From JASEGV01 sp947085405 (lineage in GTDB: Bacteria; Bacteroidota; Ignavibacteria; UBA10030; BY39): DNA of 64,000 nucleotides. Within the stretch, counting starts at the first letter, position 1. Every line of letters begins with the position of its first letter. The translations under genes were made by a program, and so were the position numbers. This document shows, one piece after another, positions 51,325 to 60,964 of this stretch. The notes under the pieces were generated by a model. That model was not told where the DNA came from, did not search any database, and saw only the letters and a program-made list of their open reading frames with translations. Location: positions 144,863-208,862 of the forward strand of contig CAMTWO010000023.1 of assembly GCA_947085405.1 (NCBI GenBank), in the 5' to 3' direction.

Positions 51325-53052
51325 ATGATAAGAGAACACCGATGGACTTTAACGAACGAACCTCAAATCGAAAAAATTGAAAAGCTTTCAAAAGATATAA
51401 ATGTTCCTAATGTTATTGCAAAAATATTAGTCAATCGTGGGATTGAAGATTACGATTCAGCAAAGCAATATTTCAGACCTAAATTTGAGCACTTGCACGA
51501 TCCGTTTCTGATGAGTGGAATGGATAAAGCAGTGAGTCGAATTCTTACCGCTCTCGACACAAAAGAAAAAATTATGATCTACGGCGATTACGATGTAGAT
51601 GGAACCAGCGGCATTGCCATGCTCTATCTATTTTTCAAAAAATTTAATGATCATACGTACTATCATGTTCCTGACCGGGTAAAAGAAGGGTATGGCATTT
51701 CGAATTATGGAATTGATTTGGCTAAAAATCACGGCGCCACACTGTTAATTGCAATCGATTGTGGAATCACCGCTAACGAACAAGTTGATTATGCTAATTC
51801 ATTAGGCATTGATGTAATAATTGCCGACCACCACGAACCAACCGCTGACGTTCCAAAAGCTTATGCCGTTCTCGACCCGTTATTGCCAAACTGTAACTAC
51901 CCCTTTAAATCGTTATGCGGTTGTGGAGTTGGATTCAAACTTATTCAAGCTGTCGGACAAAAAATCGGACAGGAAGATTTTGCTTTTTCATTTATCGACT
52001 TTGTTACTTTGGCAACAACAGCCGACATCGTTCCGTTAGTCGGCGAGAACCGTACAATTGTAAAATTGGGACTACAGAAAATTAATGAAAATCCGAGACC
52101 CGGGATAAGGGCACTTATGGATAATGCCGGAATTAAGACTGAGGAATTAAGTTCATCTCAAATTGTATTCATACTCGCGCCCCGTATCAATGCTGTCGGA
52201 CGACTCGGTGATGCAGGCAGGGCTGTAGAATTGTTAATCAGCCACGACTATCAAGATGCTTTAAAAATAGCTAAAGTTTTAGAAACTGAAAATCAAAATC
52301 GAAGAAAAATTGACGAAGATACTTTCGCCAACGCCCAACAACTTGTTGATAATTACGTAAATGAGGACAACGATTTATCAATTATTTTACATCAAGAAGA
52401 TTGGCACCCGGGTGTGATAGGTATTGTTGCTTCACGTTTAGTCGAAAAATATTACTTACCCACAATTATGATGACCACTATCGACGGTGTTGCAAAAGGT
52501 TCTGCGCGAAGCATTGCCGGCTTCGATATTTACCAAGCACTAAAGCGGGTTGAAGATACGTTATTGCAATTTGGCGGACACAAGTATGCTGCAGGTGTAT
52601 CGGTTGAGTTGGAACGGCTTGAAGAATTCAAACTTGCATTCAACGTAGCAGTTAAAGAATTACTCAGCGAAGAATTACTTAAACCTGAAATAAAGATCGA
52701 TTCTGAAATTCAACTTACCGATATTACTCCACGGTTTCAGAAAATATTAAGAGAATTTGCGCCATTTGGACCGGGTAACTTGCGTCCCGTATTTTTAGTT
52801 TTAAAAGTTCAAGCCTCGGCACCTCCAAAAATTGTAGGCAAAAATCATTTGCGTTTAAAAATTAAGCAAAACAATTTTGTCTTCGATGCAATCGGTTTCA
52901 ACCTAGGACATTTGAAGGATAAAGTTTCTGCATCTATTAGCAGTGCAAAAAATTTTGATCTTGTATTTTCAATCAACGAGTCGGATTGGCAGGGTGGTGC
53001 ACCTGCCGGCGATGCGTTTCCACAACTTAAAATCAGAGATTTACGCTGTTGA
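51325..53052 (+). CDS. recJ: single-strand-specific exonuclease RecJ
   Basis: 575 residues. 5'-3' ssDNA exonuclease for recombination and mismatch repair. DHH-family motifs: IYGDYDVDGTSGIAML (motif I), IAIDCGITANEQ (II), IIADHHEPT (III, the DHH), then DHHA1 with QFGGHKYAAGVSVE and the OB-fold (LQFGGHK to GPGNLRPVF). Length is normal. Followed by yebC 46 bases on. Confidence 0.97.
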   Translation: MIREHRWTLTNEPQIEKIEKLSKDINVPNVIAKILVNRGIEDYDSAKQYFRPKFEHLHDPFLMSGMDKAVSRILTALDTKEKIMIYGDYDVDGTSGIAMLYLFFKKFNDHTYYHVPDRVKEGYGISNYGIDLAKNHGATLLIAIDCGITANEQVDYANSLGIDVIIADHHEPTADVPKAYAVLDPLLPNCNYPFKSLCGCGVGFKLIQAVGQKIGQEDFAFSFIDFVTLATTADIVPLVGENRTIVKLGLQKINENPRPGIRALMDNAGIKTEELSSSQIVFILAPRINAVGRLGDAGRAVELLISHDYQDALKIAKVLETENQNRRKIDEDTFANAQQLVDNYVNEDNDLSIILHQEDWHPGVIGIVASRLVEKYYLPTIMMTTIDGVAKGSARSIAGFDIYQALKRVEDTLLQFGGHKYAAGVSVELERLEEFKLAFNVAVKELLSEELLKPEIKIDSEIQLTDITPRFQKILREFAPFGPGNLRPVFLVLKVQASAPPKIVGKNHLRLKIKQNNFVFDAIGFNLGHLKDKVSASISSAKNFDLVFSINESDWQGGAPAGDAFPQLKIRDLRC

Positions 53053-53098
53053 CAACTCAACTCGTTGAGAAATTAAATTTTTAAAAGGAGAATAGAAT

Positions 53099-53848
53099 AT
53101 GTCAGGACATTCAAAATGGGCAACCATAAAACGCAAAAAAGCTTCCACCGATGCGAAACGAGGAAAAATTTTTACACAGATTATTAAAGAAATAACTATC
53201 GCAGCCAAGATGGGCGGCGGCGACCCAAACGGAAATCCACGCTTGCGTTTAGCCGTCGATAAGGCGAAGGCGAGTAATATGCCAGCCGATAATATCAAAC
53301 GCGGAATTATGAAGGGCACCGGCGAACTTCCCGGTGTTTCGTACGAAGACGTTACATACGAAGCATACGGTGCCGGCGGTGTTGCTCTTATAATCGAATC
53401 GGTAACTGATAATAAAAACAGAACTGTTTCCGAACTACGACACATGTTAGAACGTAACAACGGTAAATTAGCAACAGCAGGCTCAGTTGCGTGGAGCTTT
53501 CATCGCAAAGGTGTTATTCAAATTCCAAAATCAAATTATACCGAAGACGATATACTCGCAATTATTTTAGATGCGGGCGCCGATGATTTGAAAGTGGAAG
53601 ACGACTTCTACGAAGTTAAAACTACACCCGATACTTTTGAACTTGTTAAAAAAGCTCTCGAAGCAAATAAAATTACAATAGAATCAGCGGAACTTTCTTT
53701 GGTTCCTGAAAATTTAGTAAAAGTCGAGGGTAAAGATGCTGAACAAGTTCTAAAACTAATGGACGCTTTAGAAGAAAACGAAGATGTTCAGAATGTTTAT
53801 CCTAATTTCGATATCGACGAAAAGGTTTTAGCTAACTATCAAGCTTAA
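53099..53848 (+). CDS. YebC/PmpR-family protein
   Basis: 249 residues. Starts SGHSKWATIKRKKASTDAKR, the family signature, with MGGGDPNGNPRLRLAVDKAK. Family members act as transcription regulators or help ribosomes through proline stretches. Strong AAGGAG site. Directly before ruvC and ruvA, the usual yebC-ruvCA arrangement, although ruvB is missing here. Confidence 0.96.
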   Translation: MSGHSKWATIKRKKASTDAKRGKIFTQIIKEITIAAKMGGGDPNGNPRLRLAVDKAKASNMPADNIKRGIMKGTGELPGVSYEDVTYEAYGAGGVALIIESVTDNKNRTVSELRHMLERNNGKLATAGSVAWSFHRKGVIQIPKSNYTEDDILAIILDAGADDLKVEDDFYEVKTTPDTFELVKKALEANKITIESAELSLVPENLVKVEGKDAEQVLKLMDALEENEDVQNVYPNFDIDEKVLANYQA

Positions 53849-53862
53849 CCAAACAAGTTTCG

Positions 53863-54444
53863 ATGAAAGCCGTAAAAAATAAACGCATAATATTAGGAAT
53901 TGATCCCGGCTCGCTGATTACAGGTTTTGGAATCATCGAAATGAACAACGGAAAATTTAGTCTGGTTAAATGCGATGCTATCATAAATAAAAGTAAAACC
54001 GAGTTACCCATCCGGCTTGGAGTTATATTTCAAACATTAGATAGCGTAATTAAAAAATACAAGCCCGACGAAATAGCTATTGAAACATCTTTTTATGGAA
54101 AGAATGCCCAGTCGGCACTGAAGTTAGGGCAAGCACGCGGTGTGGCGATGCTTTCGGCAGTTATCAACAAAATTGAGTTATCCGAATACTCGCCGCGCGA
54201 AGTTAAGAAATCGGTTGTAGGTAACGGCGCCGCTTCAAAAAATCAGGTTCAATATATGGTAAAATCAATTCTGAAACTTCAGAGCGTTCCAAAGTATTAC
54301 GATATTACCGATGCGCTTGCTGTTGCCCTTTGCCACTCGTTCCGTTCAGTCAATTCCGCAATAAGTTCTAAGAAGCAACCCCAACCTCACAAAAGCAAAC
54401 GAAGATATAAAGATTGGAAAGCTTTTGTAATCGACAACTCCTAA
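53863..54444 (+). CDS. ruvC: Holliday junction resolvase RuvC
   Basis: 193 residues. Catalytic acids: Asp in LGIDPGSLITGFGI, Glu in IAIETSFYG, and the DITDALAVALCH pair near 150. Basic KSVVGNGAASKNQVQYMVKS binds the junction. It cuts Holliday junctions with RuvAB. The basic C-terminal tail (KKQPQPHKSKRRYKDWKAF) is longer than usual. 14 bases after yebC. Confidence 0.96.
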   Translation: MKAVKNKRIILGIDPGSLITGFGIIEMNNGKFSLVKCDAIINKSKTELPIRLGVIFQTLDSVIKKYKPDEIAIETSFYGKNAQSALKLGQARGVAMLSAVINKIELSEYSPREVKKSVVGNGAASKNQVQYMVKSILKLQSVPKYYDITDALAVALCHSFRSVNSAISSKKQPQPHKSKRRYKDWKAFVIDNS

Positions 54445-54483
54445 GGAGTCCTTAGGACAACAAATCTATAATTCATTAACGCT

Positions 54484-55080
54484 ATGTTATCATATCTAAC
54501 CGGAAAATTAACTTACAAAACTCCGACTGAAATTGTGATCGACGTGAACGGAGTAGGATATAGTTTGCATATATCTCTGACAACATACGAGCAATTAAGT
54601 TCGGCAAATGCTCAGGTAAAAGTTTTTACATATCTGCACGTCCGCGAAGATGCTTTGCAGTTATTCGGTTTCGCTTCGGAATCGGAACGGGAGATGTTTA
54701 AATTTTTAATCTCGGTTTCTGGAATCGGTCCAAAAATCGCACAGGGAATGCTATCAGGGATGACTGCCGATGAATTGAAATCGGCAATACAATCCGGTGA
54801 TATTGCTGCGTTAACTTCGCTGCAAGGCGTTGGCAGAAAAACAGCCGAGCGGTTGATATTAGAACTCCGCGACAAAATCGGAAAAGCCGAAATTGAACTT
54901 CCCTCCTTCACTGCAACCTCACCTCAAATAAAAACGCGTAACGATGCGCTGAATGCTCTTATATCGCTTGGTTACAATCGCAACACAGCCGAAAATGCAA
55001 TTCGAGAAGTATTAAAAGAAAATAAAGATTTACCGGTTGAAGAATTAATAAGGCAGGCGTTGAGACACACTTCGAAGTAA
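54484..55080 (+). CDS. ruvA: Holliday junction helicase subunit RuvA
   Basis: 198 residues. OB-fold domain I (LTGKLTYKTPTEIVIDVNGV), two helix-hairpin-helix units (FLISVSGIGPKIAQGMLSGM and LTSLQGVGRKTAERLILELR), and a C-terminal domain III for RuvB (NDALNALISLGYNRNTAENA). Targets RuvB to Holliday junctions. 39 bases after ruvC. Confidence 0.97.
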   Translation: MLSYLTGKLTYKTPTEIVIDVNGVGYSLHISLTTYEQLSSANAQVKVFTYLHVREDALQLFGFASESEREMFKFLISVSGIGPKIAQGMLSGMTADELKSAIQSGDIAALTSLQGVGRKTAERLILELRDKIGKAEIELPSFTATSPQIKTRNDALNALISLGYNRNTAENAIREVLKENKDLPVEELIRQALRHTSK

Positions 55081-55100
55081 GAACCGATTAGTTAGAGAAG

Positions 55101-55155
55101 TTGAAGCGGTGAAGCAGTGAGGCGGAGAAACGGTGAGGCGGAGAAGCGGTGAGAA
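55101..55155. repeat. degenerate GCGGTGAGGCGGAGAA tandem repeat
   Basis: GAAGCGGTGAAGCAGTGAGG, then CGGAGAAACGGTGAGG and CGGAGAAGCGGTGAG: about three imperfect units between ruvA and the M23 peptidase gene. No gene in this 162-base gap. Confidence 0.45.
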
Positions 55156-55242
55156 AAACGAATCGGAGAGATAATTTAGAATTATCTCACTTTATCACAA
55201 TTTTGTTTTCACCCCATTTTTATTTATATTTTTGCCGATTTT

Positions 55243-56127
55243 ATGCAATTAAAGGAAGCCCGTAAACGGAAAAAAGAAAAATTAACTATCGTAATTGTTC
55301 CCGGCAATAAATCTGAAAATGCCAGGAACTTTACTATCGGAAAATTTAGTTTGCTGCTAATATCAATTTCGGCAATTGGATTGATAGCGGTTTTCGTCGT
55401 CGGTTTGCTGGTTTATACTCCGTTAGGTCATTTTCTTCCAATAACCGATCCCGAAATTGAGAACAAATACGGCAAACAGATTATTCAGGTTCAGGAAAAA
55501 CTAAATACTTTAATTAATGAAATTGTTGTTCTGCGGCAATACAATTTAAAACTCAGAAGAGCTTTGGGCGAAAAAATAAGCGACTCGGACAGCATATTGG
55601 TAGAAAAATATTCTGAACCGGCGGCAGAACCAGAAGTTTCGCTGAAAATTCAGCCGGATGTTGAAATCGAAAGCGGCGCAACAACGCCGTTGTTCGGTTC
55701 CGAAGAAAAAACATTTAACCCGTTGCGAACTTCTACAGAAGTCGAATTCGGAATGCCCGACCTCCCGCTTACAAAACCTATCGATGGTTTGGTAACGAGA
55801 GACTTTAATTTTGAAAACGGACATTTAGGAATTGATATTTCAGGAAAAGAAGGAAGTGCGATATTTGCTTCGGCACCAGGAACGATAATTTTCGCCGACT
55901 GGTCGTACGATTATGGAAATATGATTATCATTGCACACGCAAACGGATTCAGAACTGTTTACAAACACAACCAGCGGACATTGAAAACAGCCGGCGAAAC
56001 CGTGCGACGCGGCGAACCGATTGCATTGTTAGGCAATACGGGTAAAGAAAGCACAGGTCCGCATTTGCATTTCGAACTCTGGAAAGACGAAATTGCAATC
56101 GACCCGAAAGATTATTTATTGAATTAA
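55243..56127 (+). CDS. M23-family peptidoglycan endopeptidase
   Basis: 294 residues. Basic N-terminus, one membrane helix (SLLLISISAIGLIAVFVVGLLVY), a helical linker, then a LytM/peptidase M23 domain (about 185-290). Zinc ligands are in the HLGIDISG and GPHLHFEL motifs; KHNQRTL matches the second His region. Such proteins open or regulate the wall. The next gene is a bactofilin; this peptidase-bactofilin pairing is well known and links wall cutting to cell shape. Confidence 0.93.
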   Translation: MQLKEARKRKKEKLTIVIVPGNKSENARNFTIGKFSLLLISISAIGLIAVFVVGLLVYTPLGHFLPITDPEIENKYGKQIIQVQEKLNTLINEIVVLRQYNLKLRRALGEKISDSDSILVEKYSEPAAEPEVSLKIQPDVEIESGATTPLFGSEEKTFNPLRTSTEVEFGMPDLPLTKPIDGLVTRDFNFENGHLGIDISGKEGSAIFASAPGTIIFADWSYDYGNMIIIAHANGFRTVYKHNQRTLKTAGETVRRGEPIALLGNTGKESTGPHLHFELWKDEIAIDPKDYLLN

Positions 56128-56152
56128 TTAAAAAAAATGAAGGATTAATTAG

Positions 56153-56527
56153 TTGGCATCAAAAAGTGAAATCTCGAACGAACTTAACTTAATAGGAACT
56201 GGAACAATTATCGAAGGCAAGTTGCGAAGCCGCGGAAACATCCGCATTGATGGAAAAATAAACGGCGAATTATTTGCAAGCGAATCGGTATCGGTCGGCT
56301 CTTCCGGTGAAATCGAAGGTTCTGTTTCGGCGAAAAATATTTCTATCGGCGGCAAAGTAAAAGGAAGCATCACTGTTCAGGAAAAATTAGTTTTGGAAAA
56401 CAAAGCAATCGTTAGCGGCGACATCCGCGCCGCAAAGCTCGTTATCGACGAAGGAGCAATATTCGACGGTAACTGCACGATGTCGGGAATTAAAACTCCC
56501 CAGCCGCAACCTGATACAAAACAGTAA
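56153..56527 (+). CDS. bactofilin
   Basis: 124 residues from a TTG with AAGGA nine bases before. A single bactofilin domain (about 10-112) made of regular beta-helix turns: IGTGTIIEGKLRSRGNIRID, GKINGELFASESVSVGSSGE, IEGSVSAKNISIGGKVKGSI. Bactofilins polymerise without nucleotide and organise the envelope. Directly after the M23 peptidase, 25 bases. Confidence 0.95.
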   Translation: MASKSEISNELNLIGTGTIIEGKLRSRGNIRIDGKINGELFASESVSVGSSGEIEGSVSAKNISIGGKVKGSITVQEKLVLENKAIVSGDIRAAKLVIDEGAIFDGNCTMSGIKTPQPQPDTKQ

Positions 56528-56538
56528 TTTTTCGAAAA

Positions 56539-56796
56539 ATGAAATTAGAAGATTTGAACAGCTTAGCTAAAGCATACCGCGAGGCAATGCCCTACTTAGC
56601 TATCGGTGTTCAAATGGCTGCCATAATTGTAATCATGTTTTTTATCGGTAAATGGGCTGACGAAAAATTCTCGACACAACCGTGGTTAATGATTGCAGGA
56701 ATTATTTTTGGCATATCAGCCGGATTTTATCACTTTTTTAAGTTTATTTCGGCTGAATCTAAAAAATCAAATACATCAAGTAAAAATGAAAGTTGA
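56539..56796 (+). CDS. AtpZ/AtpI-family protein
   Basis: 85 residues with two membrane helices (YLAIGVQMAAIIVIMFFIGK and PWLMIAGIIFGISAGFYHFF). These small proteins precede F-type ATPase operons and assist assembly or ion supply. Starts the operon, 11 bases after bactofilin; overlaps the next gene by 11 bases. Confidence 0.9.
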   Translation: MKLEDLNSLAKAYREAMPYLAIGVQMAAIIVIMFFIGKWADEKFSTQPWLMIAGIIFGISAGFYHFFKFISAESKKSNTSSKNES

Positions 56797-57172
56797 TAAA
56801 TCGTTCTTCAAAAAAATATTTTGGATTTTAATTATTAGTATAGTAATAGCTTCTTATCCACTGGCTGTGTTTTCGAACTCGGAAATTATAATCGCCACAG
56901 CCGTCGGTGCGATACTAAGCACAGCAAATATTATTGCCGGCTATTTTTCAATCGAATATGCTTTCAACAAATCGATGACCCGGTTTCTGAAAACTATTCT
57001 CGGTGGAATGGGAATCCGTATGTTAGTGCTGTTACTTGCTATGTTGTTCGTAATTCAAGTGATAAAACTGCATGTATTGGCATTTACAATTTCACTTTTT
57101 ATTTACTATGTAATTTTTCTTGTCCTCGAAATTTTTTATATTGATCAAAAAGTCAGAGCAAAAACATCATAA
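56786..57172 (+). CDS. AtpI-like small membrane protein of the ATPase operon
   Basis: 128 residues from the ATG at 56786; the frame is open upstream but runs inside the previous gene. Four membrane helices (FWILIISIVIASYPLAVF, IIIATAVGAILSTANIIAGY, MRMLVLLLAMLFVIQVI-like, LAFTISLFIYYVIFLVLEIF). Position directly before atpB marks it as the subunit I analogue. Overlaps the preceding gene by 11 bases; atpB follows with no gap. Confidence 0.82.
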   Translation: MKVDKSFFKKIFWILIISIVIASYPLAVFSNSEIIIATAVGAILSTANIIAGYFSIEYAFNKSMTRFLKTILGGMGIRMLVLLLAMLFVIQVIKLHVLAFTISLFIYYVIFLVLEIFYIDQKVRAKTS

Positions 57173-58072
57173 ATGAGTTCTATAATCGACACAATTAAAA
57201 CTTCGTCCCACACAATATCAGGCATTACTGACACAGTTGCGGCACACACTGAACACAAAGAAAATATTTTCGTGGAACTGCTTCATCACACACAAGATTC
57301 ACCCTACCTCGAAGTTCCATTCGGACATATCAATCTACCTCACTTCCCTCCTGTAAACATATTTGGAATTGAAATTGATTTCTCCATAACAAAACATGTA
57401 TTTTTTCTCTGGGTATCGGCAATAATTGTTTTGTTCTTTGCTGTTGCGGCGGCACGAAAAAATACTAAATCAAAAATTCCAAAAGGGATCGGCAACTTTA
57501 TCGAAGTGTTTGTAGTTTTTATACGCGACGAAATTGTTATGCCCAACATGGGAAAAGAGGGCGTCCGGTACATGCCTTATCTTCTCACAACATTCTTTTT
57601 CATTTTAATTATGAACTTGACCGGACTCGTTCCCTACGGTTCAACTTCAACGAGCAACGTAAGTGTAACAGCCGCTCTGGCATTAATCGCATTTGTAATG
57701 ATACAGGCTTCTGCCATCCGCCAACAAGGTTTCGGTCATTACCTTGCTCATTTAACAGGGGGCGTTCATTGGATACTTTGGCCCATAATGATTCCGATTG
57801 AAATCCTCGGGCTGTTCACCAAACCATTTGCTCTCTGCATCCGTTTATTTGCTAATATGACAGGCGGGCATATCGTTATAGTTTCGTTGATTGGATTGAT
57901 ATTTATTTTCAAAACAATTTGGGTTGCACCTGTTCCAATCACTTTCGCAGTTGGAATATATATATTAGAATTATTTGTAGCATTGCTGCAAGCATACATT
58001 TTCACGATGCTCACTTCCCTGTTTATGGGACTTGGGATGCAGGTAAGTACTGATAAAGAAAATTCACATTAA
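57173..58072 (+). CDS. atpB: ATP synthase F0 subunit a
   Basis: 299 residues, five to six membrane helices. The essential Arg is in KPFALCIRLFANMTGGHIVI, and FALCIRLF and LVALLQAYIFTMLTSLF are family signatures. It forms the proton half-channels beside the c-ring. A long polar N-terminus (about 75 residues with many His) precedes the first helix, as often in FCB bacteria. Confidence 0.97.
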   Translation: MSSIIDTIKTSSHTISGITDTVAAHTEHKENIFVELLHHTQDSPYLEVPFGHINLPHFPPVNIFGIEIDFSITKHVFFLWVSAIIVLFFAVAAARKNTKSKIPKGIGNFIEVFVVFIRDEIVMPNMGKEGVRYMPYLLTTFFFILIMNLTGLVPYGSTSTSNVSVTAALALIAFVMIQASAIRQQGFGHYLAHLTGGVHWILWPIMIPIEILGLFTKPFALCIRLFANMTGGHIVIVSLIGLIFIFKTIWVAPVPITFAVGIYILELFVALLQAYIFTMLTSLFMGLGMQVSTDKENSH

Positions 58073-58112
58073 TTAATAAACACTTAACAAATAATAAAAT
58101 TGGAGAAATAAA

Positions 58113-58340
58113 ATGGAAGCAAACGCATTTGCATATTTGGCAGCCGGAATCGGCGCAGCATTAACAGTAATCGGAGCCGGACTTGGAATCGGAAAGCTTG
58201 CAGCGGCAGCAATGGAAGCAAGCGGACGTCAGCCGGAAGTTGCCGGTCAAGTTCGAACATCGATGTTAATTGCAGCAGCTCTTATCGAAGGTGCAACATT
58301 TTTTGCTCTCGCTATTTGTATAATCCTTGCTACCAAGTAA
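58113..58340 (+). CDS. atpE: ATP synthase F0 subunit c
   Basis: 75 residues, a hairpin of two helices around GRQPE. The ion-binding Glu is in AALIEGATFFALAI. Glu followed by Gly, and Lys in GIGKLA where sodium-type rings have Gln, argue for proton coupling. TTGGAGA precedes the ATG. Confidence 0.97.
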   Translation: MEANAFAYLAAGIGAALTVIGAGLGIGKLAAAAMEASGRQPEVAGQVRTSMLIAAALIEGATFFALAICIILATK

Positions 58341-58360
58341 GATAAAACTTCGAGATTAAA

Positions 58361-58846
58361 ATGTTAGATATAAATCCCGGATTAATAATCTGGACAATAG
58401 TAACTTTTCTGATACTTATGTTTTTGTTGAAGAAGTTTGCCTGGAAGCCGCTGCTGACAGCTCTCGAAAAGCGGGAGGAACACATCCGAAGCTCAATCGA
58501 CAGAGCCGAGAAAGCTGCACGCGATGCCGAACATCAAGCCGCTGAAAACAAAAAGCACATAACCCTTGCCGAAATAAAAGCCACGAAGCTTTTAAAAGAA
58601 GGACACGAACTTGGCGAAAAACTGAAAGCTGAAATAGTTGAAAAGGCACATCATCATGCGCGGCATATGGTCGAATCGGCTAAATTGGAAATCGAGAGGG
58701 AAAAAGAAGCCGCACTTCTCAAGCTGCGAAGCGAAGTTGCCGATTTGGCAATCAACGCGGCAAAAAAAATAATTGGCGAAACCCTCGACGATGAAAAACA
58801 TCGCAAAGTAGTCGATTCATATTTAGATGAACTGCCGAAAAATTAA
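58361..58846 (+). CDS. atpF: ATP synthase F0 subunit b
   Basis: 161 residues. One N-terminal membrane helix (GLIIWTIVTFLILMFLLKKF), then a long charged helix (EKREEHIRSSIDRAEKAARD) forming the peripheral stalk. Only one b gene is present. 20 bases after atpE, three before atpH. Confidence 0.95.
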   Translation: MLDINPGLIIWTIVTFLILMFLLKKFAWKPLLTALEKREEHIRSSIDRAEKAARDAEHQAAENKKHITLAEIKATKLLKEGHELGEKLKAEIVEKAHHHARHMVESAKLEIEREKEAALLKLRSEVADLAINAAKKIIGETLDDEKHRKVVDSYLDELPKN

Positions 58847-58849
58847 GAT

Positions 58850-59386
58850 ATGACAGAATCAAAAGCTGCACAACGTTATGCAACGGCTTTTTTACAGATT
58901 GCCGTAGAAGAAAATAAAGTAGAGAAACTCTTCTCCGATATCGAAACCCTCGAGAAACTGTTGAATACATCTCTCGATTTTAAGCTTTTTCTGAAAAGTC
59001 CGATCATCAACACCGAAAAAAAGAAAAGGATAATGTTAGATCTTTTCGAAAATAAAGTTGACCCGATTACTATAAAATTTCTTCTACTGTTAACCACTAA
59101 AAATCGTGAGGCAATTATACCGGCAATCATCAGTCAATTTAAATCACTTTTAGATGAAAGGCGAGGTATAGTGAATGCTGATATATCCGCTGTAGTTGCG
59201 TTCAGTAATGAACAAAAAGAGAAAGTTACGAAACGTTTAGAAGCTCTAACAAAAAAGAAAGTTCGAACACATTTCAAAATCGATCCTACTCTTATCGGAG
59301 GATTCAAAATACAAATCAATGATACTGTTTACGATGGAAGTATCTTAAATCAGTTCGATATTCTAAAACAGCAATTTAACACTTAA
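58850..59386 (+). CDS. atpH: ATP synthase F1 subunit delta
   Basis: 178 residues. N-terminal helical bundle with AAQRYATAFLQIAVEENKVE and the C-terminal segment DPTLIGGFKIQINDTVYDGS, the family signature. Joins the b-stalk to the alpha subunits. Confidence 0.95.
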   Translation: MTESKAAQRYATAFLQIAVEENKVEKLFSDIETLEKLLNTSLDFKLFLKSPIINTEKKKRIMLDLFENKVDPITIKFLLLLTTKNREAIIPAIISQFKSLLDERRGIVNADISAVVAFSNEQKEKVTKRLEALTKKKVRTHFKIDPTLIGGFKIQINDTVYDGSILNQFDILKQQFNT

Positions 59387-59411
59387 GACGAAAAAAATAT
59401 AGAGGAATAGA

Positions 59412-60959
59412 ATGGTAGAAATCAGACCCGATGAAGTATCGGCGATATTACGAAAACAACTCTCAAGTTTTGATAAAGAGATAGACACTTATGAAGTCGG
59501 AACAGTATTACAAGTCGGCGACGGAATTGCGCGCATTTACGGTTTACAAAACGTAATGGCGAGCGAACTGGTTGAATTCCCGAACGGCGTGTTCGGTATG
59601 GTTCTTAATTTAGAAGAAGATAATGTCGGTTGTATTCTTTTCGGTGAAAGCCGGTATATTAAAGAAGGCGACACTGTGAAACGAACAGGTCGGGTTGCTT
59701 CGATGCCTGTTGGTGAAGAAATGTTAGGTCGCGTGATCAACGCATTGGGTCAACCGATTGACGGACACGGTCCGATAAAAGCAGATAAATATTTGCCAAT
59801 CGAACGGAAAGCATTAGGTGTAATTCAGCGTCAACCGGTAAAAGAACCATTGCAAACCGGTATTAAAGCTGTGGATGGTATGATCCCGATAGGCAGAGGT
59901 CAGCGCGAACTTATCATCGGCGACCGGCAAACCGGAAAAACAGCTATCGCAATTGATACTATCATCAATCAAAAATTTACACACACCGAAAAAGCCCGCG
60001 CATCTGGTGTGAAACCGGTTTTCTGTATTTATGTTGCAATAGGACAAAAAGGTTCTACGGTAGCTCAAGTTGTTGCTAAATTAGAAGAATCGGGCGCAAT
60101 GGAATACACAACTGTAATTGCATCTAATGCTAACGAGCCCTCGCCGTTGCAGTTCATAGCGCCGTATTCGGGAGCCACGTTAGGCGAATATTTTAGAGAC
60201 AACGGCCGACACGCATTAGTAATCTACGACGACTTATCGAAACACGCACAGGCATACCGGCAAGTGTCGTTGCTACTACGCAGACCACCGGGACGCGAAG
60301 CATACCCCGGCGATGTTTTTTACCTCCACTCACGTTTGTTAGAGCGTGCCTCGAAATTAAGCGAAGAGCTTGGCGGCGGTAGTTTAACCGCACTGCCGAT
60401 TATTGAAACTCAAGCCGGCGACGTATCGGCTTACATTCCAACAAACGTAATATCTATTACTGATGGACAAATTTATTTGGAGCCTGGATTATTCAACTCG
60501 GGCGTTCGCCCCGCTATCAACGTAGGTATCTCGGTATCGCGTGTAGGCGGTAACGCTCAGATTAAAGCAATGAAAAAAATTGCCGGCAGACTTCGTCTCG
60601 ATTTAGCTCAATACCGGGAATTGGAAGCTTTTGCAAAGTTCGGTTCCGATTTAGATAAATCTACACAGGCACAACTACGACGTGGTTCGCGTCTCGTTGA
60701 ACTCCTGAAACAAGGACAGTATAACCCTATGCCCGTTGAAGATGAAGTAGTTGTAATTTTTGCCGGAACGAATGGCTATTTAGATGAACTTCCGTTAGAA
60801 CATGTTCAACGATTCGAGAAAGAGTTTTTAGAAACGATGCATCTAAAACATAAAGATTTGTTGAATGAGATTTCGGAAAAGAAAGACCTTACCGAACCGA
60901 TTACTAATAAACTTCATTCGGTATTAAAAGAATTTTTAGCTTCGTTCAAATTAGGATAA
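59412..60959 (+). CDS. atpA: ATP synthase F1 subunit alpha
   Basis: 515 residues. Walker A GDRQTGKTAIA, LVIYDDLSKHAQAYRQVSLL (Walker B region), PPGREAYPGDVFYLHSRLLE and the signature PAINVGISVSRVGGNAQI. Non-catalytic nucleotide-binding subunit of the F1 ring. GAGGAAT precedes the ATG. Confidence 0.99.
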   Translation: MVEIRPDEVSAILRKQLSSFDKEIDTYEVGTVLQVGDGIARIYGLQNVMASELVEFPNGVFGMVLNLEEDNVGCILFGESRYIKEGDTVKRTGRVASMPVGEEMLGRVINALGQPIDGHGPIKADKYLPIERKALGVIQRQPVKEPLQTGIKAVDGMIPIGRGQRELIIGDRQTGKTAIAIDTIINQKFTHTEKARASGVKPVFCIYVAIGQKGSTVAQVVAKLEESGAMEYTTVIASNANEPSPLQFIAPYSGATLGEYFRDNGRHALVIYDDLSKHAQAYRQVSLLLRRPPGREAYPGDVFYLHSRLLERASKLSEELGGGSLTALPIIETQAGDVSAYIPTNVISITDGQIYLEPGLFNSGVRPAINVGISVSRVGGNAQIKAMKKIAGRLRLDLAQYRELEAFAKFGSDLDKSTQAQLRRGSRLVELLKQGQYNPMPVEDEVVVIFAGTNGYLDELPLEHVQRFEKEFLETMHLKHKDLLNEISEKKDLTEPITNKLHSVLKEFLASFKLG

Positions 60960-60964
60960 AATAG